Below are positions 34,768 through 44,723 of a stretch of DNA of 64,000 bases, one piece after another (the stretch's first letter is position 1; the number at the start of each line of letters is the position of its first letter). The DNA is from CBDFHF01 sp965247565 (lineage in GTDB: Bacteria > Pseudomonadota > Gammaproteobacteria > Methylococcales > Methylomonadaceae): NCBI GenBank assembly GCA_965247565.1, contig CBDFHF010000003.1, forward strand, positions 2,418,001-2,482,000. Reading direction: 5' to 3'. The position numbers were made by a program, and so were the translations under genes. Under the pieces are notes generated by a model. That model saw nothing but the letters and a program-made list of their open reading frames with translations. It had not been told where the DNA came from and made no database searches.

Positions 34768-37700
34768 TAGTTTTCCGCCAGACTCACTGCTTCTTCAATA
34801 TCAACTGCAACCATCCGGGACACGCCCGGCTCTTTCATAGTAACACCTGCCAGTTGTTTTGCAATTTCCATTGTGGCTTTATTATGTGAAATATACAAAA
34901 ACTGAACCGATGCAGACATTTCTTCAACCATTTTTGAAAATCGTCCAACATTCGCATCGTCTAACGGTGCGTCCACTTCGTCTAACAAGCAAAAGGGCGC
35001 AGGATTTAATTCAAAAATAGAAAACACTAGCGCTACAGCGGTAAGTGCCTTTTCGCCACCCGATAACAAATGTATCGAGCTATTTCTTTTTCCAGGTGGC
35101 CTGGCAATAATATTAACACCAGATTCGAGTAAATCCTGTTCGGTTAATTCCAGGTAAGCCTGACCGCCACCAAACAATTTCGGAAATTTCTCCTGTAAAC
35201 CGGCGTTAATTTTATCGAATGTTTCCTTAAAACGCAGCCGACTTTCTTTATCAATTTGGCTAATGGCCTGATCCAGTGTATTAAGAGCTTCTATTAGGTC
35301 TGCGTGTTGATCATTCAGAAAATTCAAGCGTTCGGATTGCGATTTGTACTCTTCGATAGCCGTAAGGTTTATAGTACCCAGACGTTCAATTTGTCCTACT
35401 AAATCATCGACAGTTTTTTTCCAACGTTGTTCTTCAGCCTCAGCAGGTAATATTTCTAAAACTTGCTCGGCATCGGCATCAATTTCTTTTAATTGCTCAT
35501 TAACGGTTTGCTGGCGCACTTTACTTTCCTGCAACTCAAAACGCAATTTATCCAACGCTTCTTTTTGTTGTTCCAAGCCACGTTGCACACGAACATGCTG
35601 TTCAGAGTTTTGAGTGATTTCTGTTTCAAGATTGTCTTGCAAGTGCCGCTGGGCTTTCAGATTAGTTTCTAGTTGGTCTTTATTGAGGTATAAGTGTTCT
35701 AACTTCTGTTTTTCATCGCCCAGCGGCATCAGAGTTTGCTGCAATTTATTTTGCAATTCGGTGATGCGCTGTAGAGCTTGTCGATGCTGAATTTGCAAGC
35801 GTTCAATTTGTTTGCTGGTCAGTATTTCTGATGAACGTAGTGAGTCAATTTTAGCTTTTAATGCATAAACTTGCTGTCTGGCCTCATTGACCGCTTGCTC
35901 ACTCTGATGCTGTCGGGTTTGCAGATCCTGATTCAATGCTTCCAGCGTTTCCCTTTTATGTTCCAGATCGGCCATCATCTCCTCAGCTTCTTGCTGCAGC
36001 TCTCGATACTCGGCCATTAGTTCTGTATTTTCTGTGGACTCGCGATAAATATCCTCAATGTCACTGCAAACCTGATCCAGACGACGTTGTTGTTGTTCCA
36101 GTCTAGCCGACTGGGCGCTGAATTCGGCGCTTTTAGCGGAAAACTCTGCGCCTAGTAGATTGTCTTTTTGTTGCAAGCTTTCCCGACTGACCTCGGCATT
36201 TTTTAAGTCGAGCTCAGTGTTTTCCAATTGATCTTCAAACTCAGTGATTGCAATCTGTAGCTCCTCTTGGCGGTGTTTTAACAAGCGCAGTTCTTTCTCA
36301 CGCTGTAATACCCCGGTTTTACTGTCTTTAATCCGGACAATCTTTAGCCAATTAACACCAAGCCATGTACCGTCTGGCGTAATGACTGATTCATGTGCTT
36401 TTAGCTGAGCACACAAGTGATGTGCTTGTGTTATTGTTTCCGCACAATACACACCGGCTAACAAACTGTTTAAATCCCAGGGAGCTTTAACTTTATCCAG
36501 TAATCTGTTTTCCGGCTGTAGAGTTGATTCGATTTGGAATTGCATTTCCAACAATGTGACTGATTCCTCTTGCAACCGATCCAACCCGGGAATAATCCGT
36601 TCGACGTTATCCAGGCAAATGGCTTCCAAATAAGTCCCTAAAACGGTTTCAACCGCTTTTTCCCAACCTGCTTGGACATCCAGAAATTCGGCTAGACGCT
36701 GATTATTGGCGATGCCTTCGGTCTCCATCCAAGCTCCAAGGTTTTTGTTATCTTTGCCCATGGCATGTTGTTGCAGTAATTCCAACGAAGTGATTTTGCC
36801 TTTTACGCTTTGCATTTCAGACCGGCAGCTGTGCAATTGATCATGCAAATGCTTGACGCGTTGGCGTTGCTCGGTGATTTGCTGATGTCTTTGTTCCAGC
36901 TGCTCATGTAATTCGGAACGTTGTGCTTCAATAATAGCAATGCTGCCGTCCAAAGATTCAATGTCCACTTGCAGGTTAGTAGCCGACAACTCACTGCGTT
37001 CGATTTGTAATTTATCAATACGGATTTGCAACTGCCGGTTTTGGTTATCCAATTGGCCGGCTTTTACTCGCTGCACTTCGGCTTGTTCTTTATACTTAGC
37101 ACTTTCGGTACGATAGGCCTCCCATTGTTGTTGCCAGGATGCCCGTTGTTGCTGAACGTCTTGTTGGGTTTGCAGTACATCGGCTTGGCGTTCCTCAGCA
37201 CTGCATAAGGCCTCTTCAGCTTCGTACAGCTCTTGTTTGATTTCTTCTAGCTGCTGAGTGTCATTATCCAATTCTTGTAGCGATTGCTCGGTAAGTTGTT
37301 GACTGCGTGCAATTTCTACTTGAGTTTCTTCATGACTGGTTTCGTTATGCTTTATGGTTTGTTCCAAAGCACTGACTTCGCCTAACACTGTATAGTATTC
37401 GCCCTGCAAACTATTCGTGCGTTGTTGCTGAACTTTATGTTCAGCGCGTTTATTTTCGATCGTGCTATCGATCTCGCGAAGCTCTACGAATAAGCGATTA
37501 TGCTCGGCCGCTACATCATGAAGTTTAACTTCCAGGGATTGCCCGGCCTGATGATAAGTATTCCAGCGCATCGCTAGCAATTCCAGTTTAAACTGACGCT
37601 CCTGCTTTTTCAGTTCCGTATATTTTTCTGCTTTTTCAGCTTGGCGTTTTAGATGTTGGGTAGATTTTTCTACCTCATCACGCAAATCATCCAGGCGTTC

Positions 37701-38273
37701 CAGGTTTTCCCTGGTGTGTTTCATGCGCGTTTCGGTTTCGCTACGGCGCTCTTTGTATTTTGAAATCCCCGCCGCTTCTTCGATATGCACGCGCAAATCT
37801 TCCGGCTTGGCTTCCACCATGCGCGAAATCGTGCCTTGTTCGATGATGGCGTAACTTCTGGAGCCTAAGCCGGTACCCAAGAAAATATCGGTAATATCTT
37901 TACGTCGGCACCTCGAGCCATTGAGCAAGAATAATGATTGACCATCGCGACTCACTTGGCGCTTGATGGCAATGCTATCGTACTGAGCATATTCGCCACC
38001 CAGTTTGCCTTCGCTATTATCAAACACCAACTCTACGGAGGCGGTACTGACTGGCTTGCGTCCCGAAGACCCGTTAAAAATAACATCCGCCATACTACCA
38101 CCGCGCAAATGCTTGGCCGAACTCTCACCCATTACCCAGCGCACCGCATCGATAATGTTTGATTTACCGCAGCCATTGGGGCCGACAATAGCCGTTAAAT
38201 TGCCGGAAATGGGAATTGTGGTAGGATCGACAAAGGACTTAAATCCCGAAAGTTTGATTTTTTCCAGTCGCAT
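34767..38273 (-). CDS. smc: Chromosome segregation protein SMC
   Basis: Condensin-type ATPase that organises chromosomes. It has Walker A (AIVGPNGCGKSNIIDAVRWV), long antiparallel coiled coils at about 170-490 and 650-990, a hinge near 510-640 (KNLGAWMETEGIANNQRLAE), and the ABC signature LLSGGEKALTAVALVFSIFE with Walker B PFCLLDEVDAPLDDANV. The length of 1,168 residues is standard. It is the first gene of the smc-zipA-ligA unit and diverges from queF. Confidence 0.98.
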   Translation of the reverse strand: MRLEKIKLSGFKSFVDPTTIPISGNLTAIVGPNGCGKSNIIDAVRWVMGESSAKHLRGGSMADVIFNGSSGRKPVSTASVELVFDNSEGKLGGEYAQYDSIAIKRQVSRDGQSLFLLNGSRCRRKDITDIFLGTGLGSRSYAIIEQGTISRMVEAKPEDLRVHIEEAAGISKYKERRSETETRMKHTRENLERLDDLRDEVEKSTQHLKRQAEKAEKYTELKKQERQFKLELLAMRWNTYHQAGQSLEVKLHDVAAEHNRLFVELREIDSTIENKRAEHKVQQQRTNSLQGEYYTVLGEVSALEQTIKHNETSHEETQVEIARSQQLTEQSLQELDNDTQQLEEIKQELYEAEEALCSAEERQADVLQTQQDVQQQRASWQQQWEAYRTESAKYKEQAEVQRVKAGQLDNQNRQLQIRIDKLQIERSELSATNLQVDIESLDGSIAIIEAQRSELHEQLEQRHQQITEQRQRVKHLHDQLHSCRSEMQSVKGKITSLELLQQHAMGKDNKNLGAWMETEGIANNQRLAEFLDVQAGWEKAVETVLGTYLEAICLDNVERIIPGLDRLQEESVTLLEMQFQIESTLQPENRLLDKVKAPWDLNSLLAGVYCAETITQAHHLCAQLKAHESVITPDGTWLGVNWLKIVRIKDSKTGVLQREKELRLLKHRQEELQIAITEFEDQLENTELDLKNAEVSRESLQQKDNLLGAEFSAKSAEFSAQSARLEQQQRRLDQVCSDIEDIYRESTENTELMAEYRELQQEAEEMMADLEHKRETLEALNQDLQTRQHQSEQAVNEARQQVYALKAKIDSLRSSEILTSKQIERLQIQHRQALQRITELQNKLQQTLMPLGDEKQKLEHLYLNKDQLETNLKAQRHLQDNLETEITQNSEQHVRVQRGLEQQKEALDKLRFELQESKVRQQTVNEQLKEIDADAEQVLEILPAEAEEQRWKKTVDDLVGQIERLGTINLTAIEEYKSQSERLNFLNDQHADLIEALNTLDQAISQIDKESRLRFKETFDKINAGLQEKFPKLFGGGQAYLELTEQDLLESGVNIIARPPGKRNSSIHLLSGGEKALTAVALVFSIFELNPAPFCLLDEVDAPLDDANVGRFSKMVEEMSASVQFLYISHNKATMEIAKQLAGVTMKEPGVSRMVAVDIEEAVSLAEN

Positions 38274-38376
38274 TACTGGTAGAATGTCTGCATAGTTGAA
38301 GAAAACCGCGCATTATTCACGATATTGCGTTCAAATTCGACTTTTTTATAAAACCTAGGCACTAATCGATAAAAAT

Positions 38377-38766
38377 ATGACTACCCAACCCAGCAAAGAT
38401 CTTGAAACTTTTGCCAATCCGCAACCCGGTCGCGATTACACCATTCGTATCGATATTCCTGAATTTACTTGCTTGTGCCCAAAAACCGGTCAACCGGATT
38501 TTGCCACCATTCAAATCGAATACGTACCGGCAGCATTCTGTGTAGAGCTAAAAGCTCTAAAATTGTACATGTGGTCATTTCGAGAACGCGGCGCATTTCA
38601 TGAAGCCGTCACTAATGAAATTTTGAATGATTTAGTTAAAGCCGCATCACCCAACTTTATGCGGATTCGCGCTGAGTTTAATGTGCGTGGCGGTATTTAT
38701 ACCACAGTAGTTGTTGAGCATATCAATAGCGATTGGCAGCCACCTGTCGTGGTCAGCTTACCGTAG
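38377..38766 (+). CDS. queF: NADPH-dependent 7-cyano-7-deazaguanine reductase QueF
   Basis: Reduces preQ0 to preQ1 in queuosine synthesis. This is the short, type I form (129 residues). The nucleophile Cys34 and acid Asp41 lie in TCLCPKTGQPDFATI, and the QueF motif ELKALKLYMWSFRERGAFHE follows. It overlaps no gene and diverges from smc with about 100 bp between them. Confidence 0.97.
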   Translation: MTTQPSKDLETFANPQPGRDYTIRIDIPEFTCLCPKTGQPDFATIQIEYVPAAFCVELKALKLYMWSFRERGAFHEAVTNEILNDLVKAASPNFMRIRAEFNVRGGIYTTVVVEHINSDWQPPVVVSLP

Positions 38767-38771
38767 TCCCT

Positions 38772-39056
38772 ATGGCTAAGACCTACTACACCAGCGATAT
38801 TGCTGTTGCCTTAAAATACGACGGCAAAAATGCCCCAAAAGTAACCGCCAAAGGAACGGGTCTTAGCGCTGAACAAATCTTGCAAATCGCAGAGCAACAC
38901 GGAATTCCTCTGCAAGCTGAGCCAGAACTTGTAAAAATTCTGGCGCAAATCCCACTTGGCGATGAAATACCTAATGAACTCTACGTTGCTGTCGCTGAAG
39001 TCATTGCTTTTGCTTATTTATTGAGCGGCAAAATGCCTGAAAACTACAAACCATGA
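38772..39056 (+). CDS. Orphan FlhB/YscU C-terminal-like protein
   Basis: A 94-residue cytosolic protein matching the C-terminal domain of FlhB/EscU export-gate proteins: AVALKYDGKNAPKVTAKGTG, EQHGIPLQAEPELVKILAQI, PLGDEIPNELYVAVAEVIAF. The autocleavage NPTH motif of full FlhB is replaced by NAPK, so self-cleavage is not expected. ATG 38772 is preferred over a TTG/GTG-type start inside queF. Its stop overlaps the psd start by four bases. Orphan copies of this kind occur in many proteobacteria; the role is not established. Confidence 0.85.
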   Translation: MAKTYYTSDIAVALKYDGKNAPKVTAKGTGLSAEQILQIAEQHGIPLQAEPELVKILAQIPLGDEIPNELYVAVAEVIAFAYLLSGKMPENYKP

Positions 39057-39913
39057 CTATCAAAGAAACACTGACCACTCTGCCTCAATATGTTTTACCA
39101 CATCATGCTTTGTCAAAATTAATGAGCTATTTAACACATAGCGAAAACAAAGCTTGGAAAAATCTGTTCATTAAGCAAATCATCAAGCATTATGGTGTCA
39201 ACATGACGGAAGCACTGCAGCCAGATATCGACGCTTACCGAAGCTTTAACGATTTTTTTACCCGTGAATTAAAGCCCGACGTCAGACCATTAACACGAGA
39301 ACATCGCGCTATTGCTAGCCCGGCAGATGGCGTGGTTAGTCAGGCGGGTCCCATTACTAACGGCAACATATTTCAGGCCAAAGGTAGAAGCTTTACCGTT
39401 ACCGATTTATTAGGCGCTAGCGCTGAACGTGCCGCAGCTTTTAACCGCGGCTTGTTTACAACAATTTATTTATCGCCCAAAGACTATCATCGCTTGCACA
39501 TGCCTCTGACTGGTACTTTGCGAGAAATGGTGCATATCCCTGGACGTCTGTTTAGCGTTAACGCGGCCACCACCAATTCTGTGCCCGGTTTGTTTGCCCG
39601 TAATGAAAGGGTTGTGGCTATTTTTGACACAGAAGCTGGGCCTATGGCTTTGGTACTGGTCGGGGCTATTTTTGTGTCCAGCGTGGAAACCGTTTGGCAT
39701 GGCGTGGTAACGCCACCCAGCATTGGCACGGTGCGGAGCTGGCAATATCAGGAGAATCCGCCCAGACTGAACATGGGCGAAGAAATGGGACGATTTAATA
39801 TGGGTTCGACAATCATCGTGCTATTTGGCGAAAACAAATCCCAATGGCGGGAGAGTCTGACTGCTGGGCAAGTGGTTAAATTAGGTGAGCTTATCGGTAA
39901 AACTCTGGTTTAA
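39053..39913 (+). CDS. psd: Phosphatidylserine decarboxylase
   Basis: Membrane-associated pyruvoyl enzyme that makes phosphatidylethanolamine. The 286 residues include YRSFNDFFTRELKPDVRPL, the catalytic ASPADGVVSQAG region, YHRLHMPLTGTLREMVHIPG with the active-site His, and the self-cleavage site in FNMGSTIIVLFG (Gly-Ser bond), a variant of the usual LGST. It is coupled to the FlhB-like gene by an ATGA overlap. Confidence 0.95.
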   Translation: MTIKETLTTLPQYVLPHHALSKLMSYLTHSENKAWKNLFIKQIIKHYGVNMTEALQPDIDAYRSFNDFFTRELKPDVRPLTREHRAIASPADGVVSQAGPITNGNIFQAKGRSFTVTDLLGASAERAAAFNRGLFTTIYLSPKDYHRLHMPLTGTLREMVHIPGRLFSVNAATTNSVPGLFARNERVVAIFDTEAGPMALVLVGAIFVSSVETVWHGVVTPPSIGTVRSWQYQENPPRLNMGEEMGRFNMGSTIIVLFGENKSQWRESLTAGQVVKLGELIGKTLV

Positions 39914-39919
39914 AAAGTT

Positions 39920-41053
39920 ATGCAACATCCAGAATTCCCATTAACCGAAGAACTCATCTATCTTAATCACGCCGCTGTCGGGCCGTGGCCAAAACGAACC
40001 TGCGATGCCGTTATCAACTTCGCGGAACAAAACACCCGCTATGGCTCACGCTTTTATTTAGACTGGTTGGCAAAGGAAACCGAATTGCGTCAACAGTTTC
40101 AGCAGTTACTGAACGCGCCTTCCGCCGATGATATAGCTTTGGTAAAAAACACTTCTGAAGCTTTATCTTTTGTAGCTTTCGGTTTGACTTGGCAAGCTGG
40201 GGACAATATTGTTTCTAGCAATGAAGAATTTCCCTCCAATCGCCTGCCGTGGCAAGCCCTATCTGATAAAGGCGTAGAATTTCGAGAAGCAGATTTATCT
40301 GGTGCTGCATCACCAGAAGAAGCTTTATTTGCTCTTGCTGATGAACGCACTCGTTTGATCACCATCAGTTCCATCCAGTTTGCCTCAGGCATTCGCATGG
40401 ATTTAGAAAAAATCGGTAAATTTTGCAACCAACGGCAAATTTTATTTTGTATAGATGCCATCCAAAGCATCGGCGCCATACAATTTGACGTGCAAGCTTA
40501 TCAAGCCGATTTTGTTATGGCTGACGGTCATAAATGGATGTTCGGTCCGGAAGGGCTGGGGGTTTTCTACAGTAGCCCGAAAGCTAGAGACCAGCTAAAA
40601 CTAACCCAGTACGGCTGGCATATGATGCAAGATATTCATAACTACGAAAATAAACCGTGGGTAGCTCATAAAACTGCCCGACGCTTTGAATGCGGTAGCC
40701 CGAATACACTTGGCATCTATGCGCTTTCCGCCAGCTTGTCTTTGCTGCTGGAAACAGGCATGACCAAGGTTGAAGCGTTGGTAATCCGCAATGCCGAGTA
40801 TTTACGCACTGCCATCAAACAAAATAACCAGCTGCAATTGTTATCGCCTGAGCAATCATTGAAATCCGGGATTGTAGTTTTCAAACATCGTAACGTAAGC
40901 AATGAAGTGCTATACAAGCACTTGCAAAATAGTGGTGTAGTTTGTGCTTTACGAGGTTTGGGTATTAGGTTGTCGCCGCATTTTTATAATAGTCTTGAAG
41001 AGTTGGACCGGGTAATGGCCTTGCTTGCTGATGTGCCTAGGGAATATTCTTAG
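39920..41053 (+). CDS. Class V aminotransferase (cysteine desulfurase-like)
   Basis: PLP enzyme of fold type I. The 377 residues include NHAAVGPWPKRTCDAVINF near the N-terminus, DDIALVKNTSEALSFVAFGL (phosphate-binding), CIDAIQSIGAIQFDVQ and the Schiff-base Lys in MADGHKWMFGPEGLGVFY. The C-terminal part (SGIVVFKHRNVSNEVLYKHL, then VVCALRGLGIRLSPHFYN) resembles isopenicillin-N epimerase/kynureninase-like members as much as IscS. The loop Cys of true desulfurases is not obvious. It follows psd by 6 bp. The substrate cannot be told from sequence. Confidence 0.85.
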   Translation: MQHPEFPLTEELIYLNHAAVGPWPKRTCDAVINFAEQNTRYGSRFYLDWLAKETELRQQFQQLLNAPSADDIALVKNTSEALSFVAFGLTWQAGDNIVSSNEEFPSNRLPWQALSDKGVEFREADLSGAASPEEALFALADERTRLITISSIQFASGIRMDLEKIGKFCNQRQILFCIDAIQSIGAIQFDVQAYQADFVMADGHKWMFGPEGLGVFYSSPKARDQLKLTQYGWHMMQDIHNYENKPWVAHKTARRFECGSPNTLGIYALSASLSLLLETGMTKVEALVIRNAEYLRTAIKQNNQLQLLSPEQSLKSGIVVFKHRNVSNEVLYKHLQNSGVVCALRGLGIRLSPHFYNSLEELDRVMALLADVPREYS

Positions 41054-41147
41054 CTTGTCGGCCAGGTTGCCATAATGCTGTCACAATTAGAGTGTATAGT
41101 GGGAGGAGTAACTTTCCTATTTGGAACCAACCTCGGATTTATAAATC

Positions 41148-43520
41148 ATGAACAGCCAACTAACCAAGCTATCCCAAGAAGAAATCAGTCACATTAACGC
41201 CTATTGGCGCGCCTGTAACTACCTAGCTGCAGGCATGATTTATTTGTTAGACAACCCTCTGTTACGCAAACCGCTCAAAATAGAGCACATCAAGCAGCGC
41301 TTGTTAGGCCACTGGGGATCAAGTCCAGGGCTTTCTTTTACTTATATTCACCTCAATCGACTGATCAATAAGTACGATTTGAATGCCATTTTTCTAGCTG
41401 GCCCAGGACATGGAGCGCCGGGCGTGCTTGGTCCTGTTTACTTGGAAAGCACTTATAGTGAAATTTACCCTAACAAAAGTGAAGACGAACATGGCCTGCG
41501 CCATTTCTTCAAAGAGTTCTCCTTTCCGGGTGGTATTGGCAGCCACTGTACGCCAGAAACTCCCGGTTCGATTCATGAAGGCGGAGAACTCGGTTATAGC
41601 GTCTCGCATGCGTTTGGTGCCGCTTACGATAATCCGGATTTGATTGTTGGGGTGATGGTCGGTGATGGCGAGTCTGAAACTGGCCCTCTGGCGACCTCTT
41701 GGCACTCCAATAAATTTCTCAATCCGATCCGTGATGGGGCAGTGCTACCGATTCTGCATTTGAACGGCTACAAAATTAATAATCCCACTTTGTTATCCCG
41801 TATCTCCCACGAGGAATTGGCAGATCTCTTTAAAGGTTACGGTTGGACACCTTATTTTGTCGAAGGTAGTGATCCGGACACTATGCATCAAGCTATGGCT
41901 GCAACTATGGAACAGTGTGTGCTGGACATTCGTCAAATTCAACAAGATGCTCGTAAAACAGGTAAAGCGACTCGTCCGCGCTGGCCGATGATCGTGCTGC
42001 GCAGCCCTAAAGGCTGGACCGGTCCGAAAGAAGTCGACGGTAAAAAAGTGGAAGGTTTTTGGCGTGCGCATCAAGTGCCTATAGGCAACGTGCGCGATAC
42101 GCCTGAACATTTCAAGCAGCTGGAAGACTGGCTACGCAGCTACAAACCGGAGGAGCTGTTTGATACGGATGGCCGACTGTTGCCAGAACTTAAAGCGCTT
42201 GCACCAACAGGTACACGACGCATGAGCGCGAATCCGCATGCTAACGGCGGTTTGTTGCGTAAATCTTTGCATATGCCGGACTGTCGAGACTATGCGGCAA
42301 TCGTTGCTAAACCTGGAACTACCAGCGCTGAAAATACTCGGCCGCTAGGTAAATTTCTACGCGACATTATGCGGTTGAACATGAGCAATTTCAGAGTGTT
42401 TGGTCCGGACGAGAACAGTTCGAACAAACTGGATGACATTTATGATGCCAGCAAAAAAACCTGGCTGGCTAATTATTTACCTGAAGATACGGATGGCGGG
42501 GAGTTGGCGCCGGACGGACGAGTGATGGAAATGCTCTCCGAGCATACCTTGGAAGGTTGGCTGGAAGGCTACCTGCTCACCGGGCGCCATGGGTTTTTCT
42601 CCACTTATGAAGCCTTTGTGCATGTGATTGATTCCATGTTTAATCAGCATGCCAAGTGGTTAGCTATGTCTAAAGCGGTGCCATGGCGCGCGCCGATATC
42701 ATCCCTAAATCTGCTGATTACCTCGACCGTCTGGCGGCAGGATCACAATGGCTTTACCCATCAGGATCCGGGCTTTTTGGATGTAGTGGTGAATAAAAGT
42801 CCCGCTGTGACGCGCGTTTATTTGCCGCCCGATGTGAATTGTCTGTTGTCGGTTGCCGATCATTGCCTAAAAAGTACCAATTACATCAATGTCATCGTCT
42901 GTGACAAGCAAAAGCATTTGCAATTTTTGGACATGGATGCAGCAATCAAGCATTGCACTAAAGGAATCGGCATTTGGGATTGGGCATGCAACGATCAAGG
43001 CTATGAACCGGATTTGGTGATAGCCAGTGCCGGTGACGTTCCTACCAAAGAGGCGTTGGCAGCCGTGGTATTGCTGCGCGAGAACTTTCCGGAGCTTAAA
43101 GTTCGTTATATCAATGTAGTTGATTTGTACAAGTTGACGCCTGAATCCGAACATCCCCACGGCTTATCTGACAGAGATTTCGATAGTCTGTTCACCTTGG
43201 ATAAACCCATTCTTTTTAACTTCCACGGGTATCCCTGGTTAATTCATCGTCTGGCTTATCGTCGTAACAATCATAAAAATCTGCATGTGCGCGGCTATAA
43301 AGAAAAAGGCAGCATTAACACGCCGTTAGAGCTTGCTATCCAAAACGAAATTGACCGCTTTAGTCTGGTAATCGATGCCATCAACCGGATACCGGCCTTG
43401 CGCGTGGCGGGTGCACATGTAAAAGAAAACATGCGTGACAGACAAATCGAATGCCGACACTATGCTTATGAGCATGGCACTGATTTGCCCGAAGCGAATA
43501 ACTGGGTTTGGCCGTATTGA
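41148..43520 (+). CDS. xfp: Phosphoketolase (xylulose-5-phosphate/fructose-6-phosphate)
   Basis: Thiamine diphosphate enzyme that splits xylulose 5-phosphate or fructose 6-phosphate with phosphate to give acetyl phosphate. Full length at 790 residues. Landmarks are YLAAGMIYLLDNPLL, GPGHGAPGVLGPVYLEST, the SHCTPETPGSIHEGGELGYS signature, GDGESETGPLATSWHSNK with the ThDP-binding GDG, and the C-terminal FHGYPWLIHRLAYRR. Its product is the substrate of the acetate kinase encoded directly downstream, with which it overlaps. Confidence 0.98.
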   Translation: MNSQLTKLSQEEISHINAYWRACNYLAAGMIYLLDNPLLRKPLKIEHIKQRLLGHWGSSPGLSFTYIHLNRLINKYDLNAIFLAGPGHGAPGVLGPVYLESTYSEIYPNKSEDEHGLRHFFKEFSFPGGIGSHCTPETPGSIHEGGELGYSVSHAFGAAYDNPDLIVGVMVGDGESETGPLATSWHSNKFLNPIRDGAVLPILHLNGYKINNPTLLSRISHEELADLFKGYGWTPYFVEGSDPDTMHQAMAATMEQCVLDIRQIQQDARKTGKATRPRWPMIVLRSPKGWTGPKEVDGKKVEGFWRAHQVPIGNVRDTPEHFKQLEDWLRSYKPEELFDTDGRLLPELKALAPTGTRRMSANPHANGGLLRKSLHMPDCRDYAAIVAKPGTTSAENTRPLGKFLRDIMRLNMSNFRVFGPDENSSNKLDDIYDASKKTWLANYLPEDTDGGELAPDGRVMEMLSEHTLEGWLEGYLLTGRHGFFSTYEAFVHVIDSMFNQHAKWLAMSKAVPWRAPISSLNLLITSTVWRQDHNGFTHQDPGFLDVVVNKSPAVTRVYLPPDVNCLLSVADHCLKSTNYINVIVCDKQKHLQFLDMDAAIKHCTKGIGIWDWACNDQGYEPDLVIASAGDVPTKEALAAVVLLRENFPELKVRYINVVDLYKLTPESEHPHGLSDRDFDSLFTLDKPILFNFHGYPWLIHRLAYRRNNHKNLHVRGYKEKGSINTPLELAIQNEIDRFSLVIDAINRIPALRVAGAHVKENMRDRQIECRHYAYEHGTDLPEANNWVWPY

Positions 43521-44575
43521 ACCTAACGGTACTGACAATCAACAGCGGCTCGTCTTCAGTTAAAGCGAGCCTGTTTTGCGCTGATGGCACTCGGCGCAAT
43601 TTTCGCTACGAACACTTGCTGGATCAAAGGACTGCATTCGAGCAGCTCTTGCAAGACCTGTCTGGTGAAGTCCCGGATATAGTGGGTCACCGTTTTGTGC
43701 ATGGCGGCGATATTGCCGATTCAGCCCGTCGGGTTGATGCTAATGAGCGTTCTCGATTGGAGTCATTAGTCCATCTTGCTCCGCTGCATTTGCCGGGTAA
43801 TCTGTTGGGGCTGGATTTAAGCCAGCAACGTTTTAATGTGCCGCAAGTCGTTTGTTTCGATACCGCTTTTCATGCCACCATGCCGGAGTTGGCTAGGCGG
43901 TTACCCATTCCAAACGAGCTAGGTTTGCGCCGTTTTGGTTTTCATGGACTCAACTACGCCTATATTGCTCAGCGGTTGGTGGAAGTTTTAGGTGAGGTCG
44001 CTTATAAAAAAGTCGTTGTTGCCCACTTAGGCAGTGGCGCTAGCCTTTGCCTAATGGAAAATTTGCAATCGGTGGATACCACCATGGGTTATACCCCAGC
44101 AGGTGGTATCCCAATGGGCACTCGAAGTGGCGACCTTGATCCCGGTGTGATGCTGGAATTGGCAAATCGCTACCCGTCTGAAAAATTAACCGATCTGGTA
44201 TTTCATCACATGGGGTTGCTGGCTTTATCCTCTGGTGAAAGCTCGCAAATGAATGAATTGCTTTCGAGCAACAGCGACAACGCCAAGTTCGCGGTCGATT
44301 ATTTTTGCCGTCAAGTACGGGCAGCGATTGGCGGCTTTGCCGCTAAAGCAGGCGGTGTTGACGCGCTGGTTTTTACCGGTGGCATCGGTGAACATGCCCC
44401 GGAAATACGTGAAAAAATCTGCATGCCCCTGGCTTTTCTGGGCTTTGCCTTGGAGAGGGAGGCAAATTACGCTAGTGCAATAACAATCGCTGCCAATGCT
44501 CACAAACCGGTATTGGTCATTCCGGCCGATGAAGAAGTGATAATTCACAAACTTTGTCTGGCTACTTGTGCTTAA
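43517..44575 (+). CDS. ackA: Acetate kinase
   Basis: Converts acetyl phosphate and ADP to acetate and ATP, completing the phosphoketolase bypass. The family N-terminus INSGSSSVKASLF follows a TTG codon; TTG 43517 gives MNLTVLTINSGSSS and TTG 43508 would add three residues. No ATG or GTG fits. Other motifs are GHRFVHGG, CFDTAFHATMPE, GFHGLNYAYIAQRL, AHLGSGASLC, MGTRSGDLDPG and FTGGIGEHAPEIR. At about 350 residues it is shorter than the 400 of E. coli AckA. Translation is likely coupled to xfp through the overlap. Confidence 0.94.
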   Translation: MNLTVLTINSGSSSVKASLFCADGTRRNFRYEHLLDQRTAFEQLLQDLSGEVPDIVGHRFVHGGDIADSARRVDANERSRLESLVHLAPLHLPGNLLGLDLSQQRFNVPQVVCFDTAFHATMPELARRLPIPNELGLRRFGFHGLNYAYIAQRLVEVLGEVAYKKVVVAHLGSGASLCLMENLQSVDTTMGYTPAGGIPMGTRSGDLDPGVMLELANRYPSEKLTDLVFHHMGLLALSSGESSQMNELLSSNSDNAKFAVDYFCRQVRAAIGGFAAKAGGVDALVFTGGIGEHAPEIREKICMPLAFLGFALEREANYASAITIAANAHKPVLVIPADEEVIIHKLCLATCA

Positions 44576-44723
44576 AACAATCAGCCTTAGCTAAAAGTGC
44601 CGGATATGCCCGCTCTATTTCCGTATTTAGTTGCTATATATCGTATTATTGCTATGTTTATCAGATAAAGGATTTCTGACGTCTCTGATAAAACTATTTG
44701 ATAAATAACATAAGGAACGGTTA

